A DNA stretch of 64,000 nt from Nemertoderma westbladi (GCA_032718475.1 JAUCBJ010007115.1:1-64000), one strand, 5' to 3'; numbered from the stretch's first letter, positions 39,607 to 51,799 are shown. Notes: generated by a model from the letters alone, not told the origin. Numbers and translations are program-made.

Positions 39607-41781
39607 ATAACAGATATACTTCTTTATTGCAGTAAGCAATAAAGTTGAAGTACCGGAACCGGTACTTATAGCAGTACAGGTACAGCAGTATTATTCGAAT
39701 TTGATAATTATATACCGGTAGGTCTTGATAGTTAATCAGGGACTGCAGCCCTGGTTTTTTATTAAGATTTTACTTATTTCTGTCAGTTTTATTTACTAGT
39801 AGGCTAATATTGAGCAGAAGACGTGTAAGCCTGCTCATATTGTACAGATAATTTGTAGGCTGGACTGTTGTCTGACCGTTGTTAGGTCTGAACGGATTGC
39901 AGTGCATGTAGAGTGTATGTCCGATAAAGTGCCGGTTAGGAAAGTAGGGGCAGCCAGAGCTGTAAGGTAAATCCCCCAGAAAGAATAAGTCGTACTACTA
40001 GGTTAGAACGCATACTAACTAACCATTTCGGAGTCTGCATGCCCTGTAGTTTATTTAGGCTTATGTAGTTTATTTTATAGTGGTCTGCCAGCGTTTGGTC
40101 TGTACTTCGTTTGTGTAGTCTGTACAGGTACCGTAATATTTCTTATTCAGATAATTTATAGGCTAGATTGTTGTCTGGCTGTTGTTAGGTCTGAAGAGGT
40201 TGTAGTGTGTGTAGAGTGTCTGTCCGATAAAGTACTAGTTAGGAACGTAGGGGCAGCCAGAGCTGTAAGGTAAACCCCCCCGAAAGAATAAGTCGTACTA
40301 CTCGGTTAGAACGCATACTAACTAACCATTTCGGAATCTGCACATACTGTAATTATTTATATTTATTTAGGCTTGATAGTAGTCTGCCAGCGTTTGGTTT
40401 GTATTTTGTTTGAGTAGTTTGTACGGGTAGCGTAATATTTATTATTCAGAGTTTATGCGATTATTCGCAACATTCATATCCCCAAGTTTATTCCTACAGT
40501 AATTGTGCTTGTTATATATACCGTTATAGTTAAATTAACCCCAGTACTACATCAGGGCTGCTCAGCATAGGTAAAGACTGGTGATTTTGTGCACTGGTCA
40601 CTCCAGCAGATACCGTGGTTCTTTTAGCTGTACAAGTATTTCTAACTGCTAGTTATTGGTTGTACAAGTACTTGTACCTAATTTAGGGTTTAGTGTACAA
40701 TACTTTCCGAGGGTAATTAGTGTGTAGGCAGTATATTTGTGTTGTAAAGTGGTTAATAGACACGTTGGTTCTGGTAGACCGCGGTAATTAACTTCTAGGT
40801 AGGGACACTCCGTGATACATAACGTAGTACTTATAGCGATACGGCTATAAGTCGTCAGACGGTGGTATTTTCCTATCTGGACAATGCAATATATTTACTA
40901 CTGCTTATTATTTTCAAATACCGTAGTATCCTTTCCATTTGTAATAACCAGATTTCTAACCCTTTGTTAGGCTGGTTTGTAGACTTCTTGTAAAATTACC
41001 CTAAAAATTCGTACGTGTAATTTTTGTGTTTATTTAGAGATTGTAAACTCACCCCGAATTGTACGTAATTTGTAGTAATAAGTAACTTAGGTAAATTAGA
41101 ATTATTTGTTTTAGTGTCCAACAAGTAGCACTTCACTGAGAGCGTACAGCTTCTGTGCAGTGACTCCTTCCCAGAAATAATAACATTTATTTCAAATATT
41201 GACAAAAACCCATTAAAACGGGTATATATATTATAAATCAACTCAAACGATTTATAAATAGTAGGCCTGCCATACAACAATTAGGTCTCAATATCAGTTG
41301 AACTACTGTTTAAATAACGGCAATAAAGTAAGTTAAAGTAACCAAGTAACCCCTAAAATTCAGAAATTCAATTATTCCAAAAAATAATTGATATACCGGT
41401 ATTTACAATAGGCTTATTATATTTATTTCTATAAATTTAGGCTGAAATTATACCGGTATTCTGTAATTAATTCTACAGTAGTTCATAATTATACTTATAT
41501 ATACTATAAGTGTAAGCTGTATACCGGTATTCACGATAGGCCTATTATATATTTATATATATTTGTACTAAAATTATATACCGGTATTCTGTGACAAACT
41601 AGTCTGTAATAATACTTATATATATATACTATAAGCATACCGGTATTCTAATATATTATATATATCACGCTACACTGAGTAGCAGTATCGGTAATTAATT
41701 ACTAGGCTAACAGTTGATACTGAATTACTAGACTTGCTTAAGCTGTAATATAGCAGTAGGCATTCAACTGTACCAACAAAC
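39607..41781 (+). repeat. Leader of the BEL-like element with tandem repeats
   Basis: No convincing primer-binding site follows the 5' LTR. A ~303-bp unit is present twice, at about 39845-40147 and 40148-40450 (GGGGCAGCCAGAGCTGTAAG and ACGCATACTAACTAACCATT in both). TACCGGTATTC-containing AT-rich repeats lie at 41395-41650. The leader is unusually long at 2.2 kb. Confidence 0.75.
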
Positions 41782-44700
41782 ATGTCTGATACTAAGCAAA
41801 ACCTGTCAGACAGTCTCTTAGATACAACCATCTGTGACCCAGATAGGAGTGTGGAACGTGTGAGAACAAAGTTCAACTCACCTCCTACTGTAAGAAAGGT
41901 CATCCCTCCAGTAGTAATATCAGACCCTAAGCTGGTCCAACACCGTAGGTCTATCATAGGCACTCGAGCTCAAGTCAAACGAGACCAAGAAGCAGCGGAA
42001 CAGCAGCAACACTCGAGCCGAGCACTTATTTCTCTACTACTAGGATCGGCATGCTGCATTGCAGCTGCATTTTTAAGAATGCTGTGCCGGCTTGTCAACA
42101 AAATTGCACCGCCACAACTCCCTATCACCCATGACATTTGCTAGATCATCCGCATCTTTAAGGCCAGTGTCCTTTAAGATGCGTCTCAAGAAAGTCATGG
42201 GCTGTCCACCATGCTTATTCACTCCATGAGGCTGCCAAAGTACAAGATTATGCACTGGCTGGTCCTCACGGCGAAAGCAATGTCCTGCAAAGCGGAGGCG
42301 ATTTTGTTCTAGTGTCAAGCTTGGGGGAACCAATGAGACACCTCCAATGTTATATAGTGTCTGGTTGGAGATGTGTGCATTGTACTTGACACAATGTACC
42401 CGGCGTAGCATTCTTGTGAATGTGCCATCCAGAGATTTGGTGTCCTCAGCAGTTAGAGCCCAGCATGGACTCCCGTAGAGGAGTACTGGAACTACTGCTG
42501 CTCTAAATAATCGGACCTTAAGTTTCCGATTAATTCTAGGTGACTTCCAAATCCTGGAAAGCCTATTCAAGGCTGCCCATGCCTTTCCCTTACGTATTCG
42601 AAGGTCCTCACCTGACTTCCGGATCCATGATCCCAGGTAACAGAAGTCGTCCACATGCTCAAGCATACCATCCTTTGAGCTTATGCTCATCCGATCAGAG
42701 ACTTGCTGAGGATTTTCAAAGTTAACTGTCAGAATTTTGGTCTTTCTGGAGTTAATAAAAAGACCAACACTAGAAGCAGCATGTTATAATGAGCGGAGGA
42801 GCCGCTGGGCTCCCTCTAATGAATCTGAGAGTACTCCTAAGTCATCAGCAAAGTCATCAGTTAGGTACTTGGCAGGATTTCCTCGACTTCTGGACCCAGT
42901 AGGTGGAGTTATCATCACCCCATCATCATTATGATGATCTAAGGACATGCGTAGAACATAGTCAACCACAATAATGAACAAGAATGGTGCAAGTGTGTCT
43001 CCTTGGAGGACGCCCCATAACACTTCAAATGGTTCTGTGTCACCGTCAACAGTAGACACAAATGTTGTCGAACCATCGTATACTGATCTGATTGCTGCAA
43101 TAATTTCATCAGGAATCCCATATAATGAAAGTATGCTGAACATACGTGAGCGAGAGACTGAATCAAAGGCCTTGAAGAAGTCAACAAAGATAACAGCCAG
43201 ATGCCTGTCTTTCTTTTTTGATAACTCTTCAACTATCCTTCTAAGTGCCAAAATGGGCTCCATGGTCCCACGACCTTTACGGAACGAGGCGATCGGCTGG
43301 TGATTCAGCCTTAACCTTGGTGGTTGGTTGGCTTTTCCGCCCAGTAAGCAGATTGATCGATTTCCATGCCTGGGATGATTGCCTGCTGTCGTCAGCATCA
43401 TTGATGGCATCAACCTGTTGGTTTATTAGCTCCTGTAGATTAACAGAGTACTGCCTGTTCAGGGACCTAGATGCAGCTTTAACTGCATTCTTGGCCGCTG
43501 TAGTCTGTTTGAGTCGGGACTCTTTCTGCGCCTTATGAAGGTCATTTCGGCACTTCTGAATTTTGTTGTCAGTCCAGGGGGCCCTTTTCATGTTTCGAGG
43601 GTATACAGGAACTGTTTCTGCAGCTGCTAACTTAACTGCTTCTGTAAAGGCAGTATAGCCCTCACAGTGATCTGCCGCCTCAGAGGCAAGAGCCTCATAC
43701 CTGTTGCTCAGCTGTAGTGTGAAGCTGGATCTCACACTTGGCTGTTGCAACAGAGAGGACCAGTCATGCCGTGGCAAGGCAGATTTCGTCGATTTCGGCA
43801 GAGACTTATTTCTCAGTGGACCGACAGCTCCAGTGGTGCGGATACTGTAGAGCTGACACCCGAGGGCGGAGCTAAGATGGCAGATGTGGTTTATTCAGAT
43901 CCCCTTCTCATCCTTCCTGCAGCCGTACTCGCTAGGGTATTGATTGCGGTGGAGGAACACCAGATTGATTGGACGAGAAGTAAGCGATCGACCAAGGATA
44001 GTTATGCGGGATACACAAAGGAAGAACTGAAGTCTATTGTCGAGTCGCAATGGAACTTCCCTGGACCCGGACTCCCGTTTGACTTATCGGAAGCTGCCTG
44101 GGAAGACATACACAGGATGGGAGTAACAAAGGAAACCATCGATCCAGCTGTATGGAAGAGGTCAGCAGCCGGATACGTACAGGGATTCTTCAGCTCTATG
44201 GAGCGATTAGAGGAACAACTGTTTAGACAACCACAAGGACCTCAAGAGCAGGGAGAGCTGCTTTATCAAGTTAGAGAAAGAATTCTAAGAATCAGACTAA
44301 TCTTATCTGCCTTTGAGGAGGCTTCGAAAAGAAGACAAGACACGTCGTTGCAAGTTGCCGTAAAGACTTGGTTACAGCGGGTGAGTCTCCAAGTTCAAAG
44401 AACTGCCCCGTGGAAATCTCAGTTAGATGAGCGCTCAACCCTTGGAGAATCAACAGACGCTACCTTTTCCCAAGTGGAAAGTGAAGCGACAGCAGAGAAA
44501 CCGCATAAGAGGGATGCTATTGACATCTATCTGTCAGACTATCAACGCTTTGTAGGAGATGAAGAGTTGAGGAGAAGGCTGGAGTGGCTTAGCCCTAATA
44601 GTGAAGGAGCCAAACTTGTGTTGGACACAATCGATGTGGATATGAGAGCTGCGAACCAAGCTAAATTTGATGAACGCCTCCGCATCACTAGAGTCCAAGA

Positions 44701-45250
44701 AGAACAAGTAAAGAAAAAACTTATAGAAGATAGAAAGACAGCAGCAGCGGCAGTGGCAGTGGCAGAAGTGGAAAGAAAAGCGGCAGCTGCAGCAGTAGAA
44801 GCGGATAGAAAAGCGGCAGCGGCAGAGGCAAAAGCAGCAGCGGCAGAGGCAAAAGCGGCAGCTGCAGCAGTAGAAGCGGATAGAAAAGCGGCAGCGGCAG
44901 AGGCAAAAGCGGCAGCGGCAGAGGCAAAAGAGGCAGCTGCAGCAGTAGAAGCGGATAGAAAAGCGGCAGCGGCAGAGGCAAAAGCGGCAGCGGCAGAGGC
45001 AAAAGCGGCAGCTGCAGCAGTAGAAGCGGAAAGAAAAGCGGCAGCGGCAGAGGCAAAAGCGGCAGCTGCAGCGGCCGAAGCGGAAAGAAAAAGAGCAGTG
45101 GCAGAAGCAGAACGAAGAGCAGCTGAAGAGACCACCCAACTAGAGTTAGAAAATATTCAAGAGAATCAAGACTGCATAAATAAACAGTTAACAGCTAGTA
45201 ATATGCAGATGATGAATCGATCTACTCCCAAAAGGCAGGGATATACATAA
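41782..45250 (+). pseudogene. BEL-like Gag N-terminal part, split by an RTE insertion
   Basis: The frame opens at ATG 41782 (MSDTKQNLSDSLLD) and runs to 42034, where a LINE lies inserted. It continues in register at 43815 once the LINE and one target duplication are removed. Residues encoded at 43870-44560 contain YTKEELKSIVESQW and a mostly helical region I do not recognise. From 44720 to 45130 there is an alanine/lysine/glutamate repeat, VEADRKAAAAEAKAAAAEAK, with a 25-residue period, predicted as a long single helix or coiled coil. A TAA at 45248-45250 ends the frame, but the same frame continues open into the gag-protease ORF. The stop may be a recent C-to-T change or a programmed terminator. 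Overlapping minus-strand ORFs are shadows of the alanine repeat. Confidence 0.8.
42035..43803 (-). mobile_element. RTE-like LINE, truncated and internally deleted, inside the BEL gag
   Basis: 1,769 bp bounded by an 11-bp direct duplication, ACTTATTTCTC, at 42024-42034 and 43804-43814. It is the same subfamily as the copy at 1.9-3.1 kb and nearly identical to it over the RT. Read right to left it begins within the endonuclease-RT linker (SNRYEAL, NINLLTGRKS-like), is deleted near 43275 so that the RT fingers are missing (FRKGRGTMEP follows at once), and continues through motif A, GVLQGDTLAPFLF, a damaged FADD region and LLYGSPCWALT. A frameshift lies near 42780. The tail after the stop ends with the CTAGTAG word at the target duplication. 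Confidence 0.92.
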
Positions 45251-48200
45251 TCTGAGGAAGGCGATACCACCGATCCTGAAGGCGGAGGAAATAGATCTCG
45301 TCTAGGTAGGCGTAGAAGAACATCTCACCGTCACAAATTGCCTGATTTGCCCCCAGCTGTTAGAAGGCAACTAACTAACACAGACTTAGGTAGTACAGAA
45401 CCCACAGACCAAATAATTAAAATAGAAAGACTCCTTACTATAGTAGATGAGCCTGAAATAATTAGGCCTGTTCTTGAAATCACCCCTTCGGTGATAGAGA
45501 CACCTGTACTCCCAGAACCTACCTCTAAATTCCCTCTGCACAGCACTAAGCTACCTGTGCCCCACAGAACTACCCCTGAAAATGTTCATGTCCCTGACTC
45601 CGAGCGAAAAATTAATGATTTGTTGCCCGTGGTCCCTCGTCCGGCCGCTACAACGTTGGCGGCTCCCGCTTCAGCGGTCGAGTGGGTGGATGAGGGACGG
45701 CGGGGGATGGATCTCCTGCTCGGGCAGATGCAGGACACTGTTAAGCAGTTCAAGGGCACAGTAAGGGAAAGTAGGTTAGAGTTGCAAGAAGTGCAGCAAA
45801 GTATCGCGTTAGAACGCGATAAATTAGTAAATACACAAAAGGGTATACCACCACCCTCGGTAACAATGTGTCAACCTGTTAGGTCTGAAGTATCTCATGC
45901 GCAACGTGTGGAGCCTATACGCATCTATACTGCTAGTGAAGTAGAAACTCCTATAGTGAACCCTATTAAGGGTAATTATAAACCTGTTGATAATGATATT
46001 CCCTATAGACTTGATCATAATCCGAGAAATTTATATACCGATAACTCGATATTAAATAACACGATGGCCCAAGAAAGTTTTACGCGTCAAATGGCTAGAA
46101 CCGAAGCCCGTCAAGCGGTAAAGGTGGGAGAGATCGTCAAGTTCAATGGAGATGAGATGAAATGGTTACCTTTTAATGAATATTACAAAGATGACATACA
46201 GAACTCTGTGTTATCTAACGGAGAGAAACTTAGATTCCTCATCGAGTGCTTGGAAGGATCTCCCAAGTTAATGGCGTTAAAGTTTATTGGACATCCAGAT
46301 GGATTAAGACAAGTTTGGGATACCCTAAACATCAGGTATGGTAATAGGAACAACATAGCTAGGTATTTGTATGCAAAATTGGTAGCGCCACGAAAGTTCA
46401 TTAGCAGCGGGATAATAGAGTTTTCCGATGAGATTCAAGAGATCTGTAGACAATTAGATTGGCTAGGTAAGTCTCATGAGTATCAGAGTTCTATGGTTAT
46501 TGGAGCCGTGGCTTCTACTTTACCGAAGGGTGGAGTAGGTACACGCTGGGATAAGAAAGTGTTATATATGATGGAACAACAACGACGAGACCCTACCATG
46601 GCTGATCTCATGTCATTCTTAGATGGAGAAGTGAAATTACAGCTCCTAAAGCAGTCCAGAGAGAAAACACCGGAAAACAAGGTAAGTGAGAAACCCGTTT
46701 CTAGGAGAAAAGTAACACCAGTGTGTTATACCGATGACGGCGAAAGCCAGACCTCTCAAGGAGAGGACAGTGGGAAAGATGCTGAAAGATCTTATTATGT
46801 CAATAAAACGCCTAAAGAACAGGTAAGTAAATTCAAGTCTCGAACCAATGACAGGAGAGAACCTGTAAGAAAAACTCCTCCTACGTCTCCTAAGAGAATT
46901 CAGGTTAGAAAGCCCGAAGAAAGAACGAGTGTGCACAATGTTATTCAAAATAAGGTAAGTAACATCAAATCGAAATGTGTGCTATGTGACGGGACCCACC
47001 GTTTGAATATGTGTGATGAATTCCTAAATAAATCATTAACGGAGAGACGGGAAGTCATGTGGGATAAGCGGTTGTGTTATAATTGCCTCAGACAAGGACA
47101 CCAAAGGCGAACCTGTTACTCCGACACAAGGTGTGCAAAGTGCGGTGCGAAACATCATATCTTGTTGCACACTGAATTCGAACGAAACAGCCAGAGTCAG
47201 GTAAGCGATTCAGAACTACATGTCCAATTCAGTGATGTGAATGACACTGACCAAAGTTCTGAGATGGAAGGAGTCTATATGGATGAATTCTCCGACGAAA
47301 ATGAATCCTGTTACATGATAAATACCGCAGTGTATCGAGCACTTACGTATGAAAAGGACCCTGACAGCAACCTCACCCTAACTACTTCTGATCAACAACC
47401 ATCTTGGAAAGCGCCAACTTCCAATGTAGGAATCCGAGAATTTCCTGTAGTACAGTTAAGGGTCCACGGACCTAAAAGGAGTTATATAGTGAACGCCCTC
47501 CTTGACTCCGGTAGCACAGGAACATTCATCGACAAAGAACTAGCCGAAGACATCTTTGCTGGACAACCCAAGTTCCGAACTAAGCTAAACATGTCAGGAA
47601 TTATGCAGGTTTGGAAATCTACAGTAATAGCGGATTATTATGTAGGTGTGTTGTCCACCCCCCAGGATGAACTAGGAGAACATAGTATAAGGTCAGTAAA
47701 AATGGTGGCGATAAAGAACTTCGCTACCAGCCAAGTAGAACCTTATAACTGGGATGAGGACGATTCCACCCAGCAGCTTAATATACCTAGATTCAACACA
47801 GATTACCCTGGAGTGCAAATACTCATCGGCCAAAATGCGCATGAAGCGCTTGAGACATTGGAGAAACGGCCTGCTCAACCGCAACCATTACAAGTCTATG
47901 CGGGAAGAACTAGAGTAGGTTGGTACTTTTCTGGCCCTTCTCGTAGAACTCTTATGGAAAGATTACCAAAAGAACAGGTATATCAATTAAGTGAACGGGA
48001 AGTGGAGAGCAGTGAAGTTGACGACCCAACTGAGGGAACACCATACTCCTCAGATAATGACGATATTAACTCCAATGTAGATCAATGGAGACATTGCCCC
48101 GAGACGATTAATCTAGCCGACATCGCTTCCAGAGTAGCAACTCATCAAGAACTGACAGATACTCCAGACTGGTTAGGTAGACCCGACTTCCTAAGTAAAG

Positions 48201-48715
48201 AAGATGAATGGCCTCCCCATCTTACCACGGCTGAGATTAGACAAGCCAAGGGAGCGGAGAAAGTCAAACCTAAAACCCGGACGAGTAAATCAAGGTTATT
48301 TAAACCCGTGATAGATCTGTCTGTACTACACATAGCCAGGGACGACGCTGTGGATCTAAACTCCCCCACCGCGAACCGATCTGGCGTGGAGATCAGAGAG
48401 AGAGACTGGAGATCTGGAATACCAGACGTCTCGCCGGGACTCTCACCTCTCCTGCCGGGAGCGATGGACCACTATAGATCCTGGAATCGGCTTTGTAAGG
48501 CCGTCGTGTATTTGAACCGATGTTTCTATCGTCACTATTCCAGGACGAAGAGGAAACCTGGAATTGTCTTCGAGACACAGCAGCTCAATCGCCCAGTTGG
48601 TCGTTTATGTTTACTGGAAAGAGACCGAAAACTGTCCGGAAACTATGGAAGGCAAGATACTCTTCCCACGACCACCTCCCTAATCCAACAAATATCTAGG
48701 GACTCCATAACATAA
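45251..48715 (+). CDS. BEL-like Gag-protease with truncated Pol
   Basis: Open from the TAA at 45250 to TAA at 48713-48715, in the same frame as the upstream Gag. The first likely Met codons are internal. Near 46090-46660, VKFNGDEMKWLPFNEYYKDDI and FLIECLEGSPKLMALKF match the DUF1759-type Gag of BEL/Pao. Near 46975-47180 a double zinc knuckle reads CVLCDGTHRLNMC and CYNCLRQGHQRRTC, then CAKCGAKHHILLH. The aspartic protease (DUF1758 type) has ALLDSGSTGTFI near 47500 and ILIGQNAHE near 47825. RT and RNase H should follow. Instead, near 48085 the sequence jumps to WRHCPETINLADIASR, the block just after RNase H. The integrase zinc and DDE core are also absent: the frame ends soon after YRSWNRLCKAVVYLNR. 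Gag and protease look intact while all polymerase functions are gone. Confidence 0.85.
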   Translation, partial: SEEGDTTDPEGGGNRSRLGRRRRTSHRHKLPDLPPAVRRQLTNTDLGSTEPTDQIIKIERLLTIVDEPEIIRPVLEITPSVIETPVLPEPTSKFPLHSTKLPVPHRTTPENVHVPDSERKINDLLPVVPRPAATTLAAPASAVEWVDEGRRGMDLLLGQMQDTVKQFKGTVRESRLELQEVQQSIALERDKLVNTQKGIPPPSVTMCQPVRSEVSHAQRVEPIRIYTASEVETPIVNPIKGNYKPVDNDIPYRLDHNPRNLYTDNSILNNTMAQESFTRQMARTEARQAVKVGEIVKFNGDEMKWLPFNEYYKDDIQNSVLSNGEKLRFLIECLEGSPKLMALKFIGHPDGLRQVWDTLNIRYGNRNNIARYLYAKLVAPRKFISSGIIEFSDEIQEICRQLDWLGKSHEYQSSMVIGAVASTLPKGGVGTRWDKKVLYMMEQQRRDPTMADLMSFLDGEVKLQLLKQSREKTPENKVSEKPVSRRKVTPVCYTDDGESQTSQGEDSGKDAERSYYVNKTPKEQVSKFKSRTNDRREPVRKTPPTSPKRIQVRKPEERTSVHNVIQNKVSNIKSKCVLCDGTHRLNMCDEFLNKSLTERREVMWDKRLCYNCLRQGHQRRTCYSDTRCAKCGAKHHILLHTEFERNSQSQVSDSELHVQFSDVNDTDQSSEMEGVYMDEFSDENESCYMINTAVYRALTYEKDPDSNLTLTTSDQQPSWKAPTSNVGIREFPVVQLRVHGPKRSYIVNALLDSGSTGTFIDKELAEDIFAGQPKFRTKLNMSGIMQVWKSTVIADYYVGVLSTPQDELGEHSIRSVKMVAIKNFATSQVEPYNWDEDDSTQQLNIPRFNTDYPGVQILIGQNAHEALETLEKRPAQPQPLQVYAGRTRVGWYFSGPSRRTLMERLPKEQVYQLSEREVESSEVDDPTEGTPYSSDNDDINSNVDQWRHCPETINLADIASRVATHQELTDTPDWLGRPDFLSKEDEWPPHLTTAEIRQAKGAEKVKPKTRTSKSRLFKPVIDLSVLHIARDDAVDLNSPTANRSGVEIRERDWRSGIPDVSPGLSPLLPGAMDHYRSWNRLCKAVVYLNRCFYRHYSRTKRKPGIVFETQQLNRPVGRLCLLERDRKLSGNYGRQDTLPTTTSLIQQISRDSIT

Positions 48716-50354
48716 CAACATACGGAGTGGGTGTGTGACTATATTATTTTATATTTATTTATTATTTTATATTATGTATGTATTATTATGTAATTTTATT
48801 ATAATCGTTTTCTTTAATTTTATTTAGTAGAATGTTATTTTAGTGATTATTTAGTGCAATATATATTAGTGTTTATTACTTAATTACTTATATATTATAT
48901 ATTTAGTGCGACGGCGAGAAATTATTATTTTTCTCTTTCCTTACTGTCCGTATTACATTACAAATACGTAACTACAGTAAGATGAAATGTCTGTACTTGT
49001 TAAAGTACAATAAAGCTCCTACTATATTTAAGTATTATTGGTAGGCAGAGTATTAGGAATGCAAAGTTCAGATCCTCGTGTCTCGGCTAAACCAAGCTCT
49101 GGGTAGACCATGGAAACGACTTGCCTCTTCACACTGACATTGCTTCGTGCGATATTGCTCTCATACCGTATATTAAATAATACATATAGTAGCGTGATGT
49201 CCCTTTAACAGTAGCGTAAAACGCAAAATAAATCTGTTAAACCCTTTGACCATCTGCTATTCTAGTCGATTAAGATATCGCGGCACCCACCGATATACTT
49301 GAAAGACAAATTTCTAGAATCAGTGGTTAACGACCCCAGACAAGTTCTGGAATAAACTGGTGCCCATCCTAAATATTAATTATTAATATTTACAAAATCT
49401 GTCAAATTTTAGATCCTTTAAAATTCTAGTCGATTAAGATATCGTAGCACTTACCGATACTCTTAAAAAAGACAAATTTCCTAGAATCAAGGATCCCAGT
49501 CCCCAGATATGTTCTGGAATAAAATTGTGTCTATTTAACATTAAATAATAAAATTTACGGGAATAAATTTAAATTCATATTTTAATGAATTCAATAAATT
49601 TTCATTTTATACAATTTATAACATTCCCAAAATTCCTTTAATTAATAGATCATGGGAGCGGAGATTTACCCTATTAAGTGTATCAGTGTGCGAGAATCTC
49701 CAATATATAGTCAATAGCCGATAAAATTCATAAAATCATGTATAAAGAGGATATTGACAATTAAAGAATTACTATTAAATAGCATCCCAGATCTGTATGC
49801 ATGAGAATTACCCTAATTCTACCGCTAGCTTTCCATAATGTCACCATGGCAACAACCACGCTAGAATTAGAAGTGAGTTAAAAGAACAATAGAAAGCTTC
49901 CCCCATTGAATAGCATAGGGAAAAAATAGCACACTGTTAGTATCCAAGGATACATAATAATAACGTGACATTCTGGAAGGCACTTGACTAACGGACAAAT
50001 GACCCAAATGTGTGATAGAATGCGTACCATTTGTGACAGTTACGTGGAATTTGTGCGTTTGTAGGTGAATGTTACTACTAAGGTGTGTTTACAGTAGCGA
50101 GTCGCAATTGTGAAAGTAGCCCTAACTCTCCAGTAAGAACCTGAAGTAAATCTAAGCCTTTGGGACGGACGGTGGAGTGACTCGCGCTGGTTGTTGTGGT
50201 CGTTGTGCAGCTACGACGTTGGCGATAGGCACATCGGCGAAAGTACACCAGCGCTGAGGATCTTGCACTGTCCGGGGGCCGAGAGGGGTAGGCAGCGACG
50301 CCCGCTAGCCTAAATATCAACTCATTATAATATTGATAAACTCATATAGCAGCT
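48716..50354. other. Non-coding interior of the BEL-like element
   Basis: AT-rich. A ~164-bp unit is duplicated: ATTCTAGTCGATTAAGATAT at 49259 and 49423, with CCCAGA-AGTTCTGGAATAAA in both. No gene recognised. The minus-strand ORF at 50078-50320 has no family resemblance. Confidence 0.5.
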
Positions 50355-51721
50355 ATGACTCAGTTGATAGAAGATGATCTTGGTATCAGGGAGAAATATA
50401 CTATACCGTTGCAGGCGTTGTTGATAGCTTGATATGCAGCGACGCTAGTCCAACTACTACGGAGGACGATGGTCGTTATATCGAACTGCCGATGTCCCAG
50501 GAGCAACTTACGCGTGAATTGGACTATCGAAAATTCACTGCTCGCTATACGCATTGTAATGGTACGTATATGGACTTCTTAACTACTGGCCATCCTATCG
50601 ATTTATACGATACGGACGATATCGACACCGAAAGGGAAATGGTCCTATTTAAATATCATACCCAGCGGAGTCGGAACGATAAATTGAGAATCGAATGCGA
50701 AAATTCTATTCGAAATCAACTCGAAAGAGAAGACGTTAAAGAACCGGATAAACGCGGTAACTCCAACGTATATTTGGAATTCTTGAGAGAAACATTGTAA
50801 AACCGAATAAATATCACCCGCGTTTCTCCTACAAGACGTGCGTCTTTGGTATTATTGCAATGAATGCCCAAGACCCAACCAACAAGCGGGAGGACATAAG
50901 CATCCGCGAGGAGACGTTGCTTTAAACACGGTTTTACTCGCTATATTTATGGGAGTTTTGAGCGAAAACTTGTTCGATGTAACACCTACGCTCGCTCGAC
51001 TCAAACGATCCTTAAATAAACCTATGATCAGAGTATCGGAATACTCGGTCAGACCTCCTCATTCCCTATTTAGACCTCATGACTCTTGATCCTAATAGTA
51101 TCACGGATCCTCTCGAACTGTACTCACTGTTCAAAGATCTGGTGTTGCGTTACCCGAACAGTTAGTCGGTGGCACTCCGGTTGTGGGCTCCCTTAAATAT
51201 TCACCCATCTTACTTAGTCGGATTGGGACGCAGACATCTAATATCGCCATTCAACCGTACCATCGTCCCTGTTTAACCCGATACAACCTGTCACCGAAGC
51301 GGAGGAAAGAGTTATACGAAATGCGTTGGACACTATTTGTCAAAAGATCTGAAAATGAACCTACCATGGTTTAGAGAAACGTAAATTGCAGTAGCAAGTC
51401 CAAGCGATAAACGAATTAACTTTATCTCAGTTCGATCAGGAAATTCAGAATCTCTAAGAGGATATCGAACTTGGACGACCCTATTCTCTGCAAGAGTTTT
51501 GGACGAACGCATCCAACGATAAGCGGAGGAAAATCAGCTCGAGGAGAAGCATATCGAAATGGGGAGACATCGACCGTAACCCTAAACCTTCTGATGCAAT
51601 TGTATTGCACCCTTCACCCAGGAGTTACAGCCCTCATAGTAAAGTGGCTCGCCCCAAAGAGAAAAGGACTCTTGCTAGCCTCAAAAAACTGCGTAAACGC
51701 CGTCTGCGCAAGAAAAACTAA
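50355..51721 (+). pseudogene. Unidentified multi-frame coding remnant (third ORF of the element)
   Basis: Several plus-strand frames read like decayed protein coding sequence. One runs from about 50390 to 50797 with DDGRYIELPMSQEQLTRELD and DIDTEREMVLFKYHTQRSRN. Others include NTVLLAIFMGVLSENLFDVT (50910-50975), DPLELYSLFKDLVLRYP (51105-51160), VTEAEERVIRNALDTIC (51290-51340) and ELTLSQFDQEIQNL. The last frame ends in a very basic tail, LKKLRKRRLRKKN, at TAA 51719-51721. Stops and frameshifts separate the pieces. I recognise none of them as Gag, Pol or Env; no signal peptide or membrane segment is evident. The position before the 3' LTR is where retroelements carry an extra gene. It may be a captured host or DNA-virus gene, but the sequence alone does not say which. 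Confidence 0.55.
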
Positions 51722-51799
51722 CTGTTTAGAGTATTTTTATATTTTAGAAACTGTGATTTTTTATATTTTATAGAATTAAATCCCATTTTCTGGGAGCGG
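51722..51799 (+). other. Short tail with weak polypurine tract before 3' LTR
   Basis: GGGAGCGG lies directly before the 3' LTR and could serve as plus-strand primer; it is short for that role. Confidence 0.4.

Noticed and set aside
44534-45139. Minus-strand cysteine-, serine- and leucine-rich ORFs
   Set aside because: Shadows of the alanine-rich repeat in the plus-strand Gag; opposite-strand reading of a GCN-rich repeat stays open by chance.
49031-49130. Possible tRNA gene near GTTCAGATCCTCGTGTC
   Set aside because: No acceptor stem or anticodon arm could be paired around the T-loop-like word.
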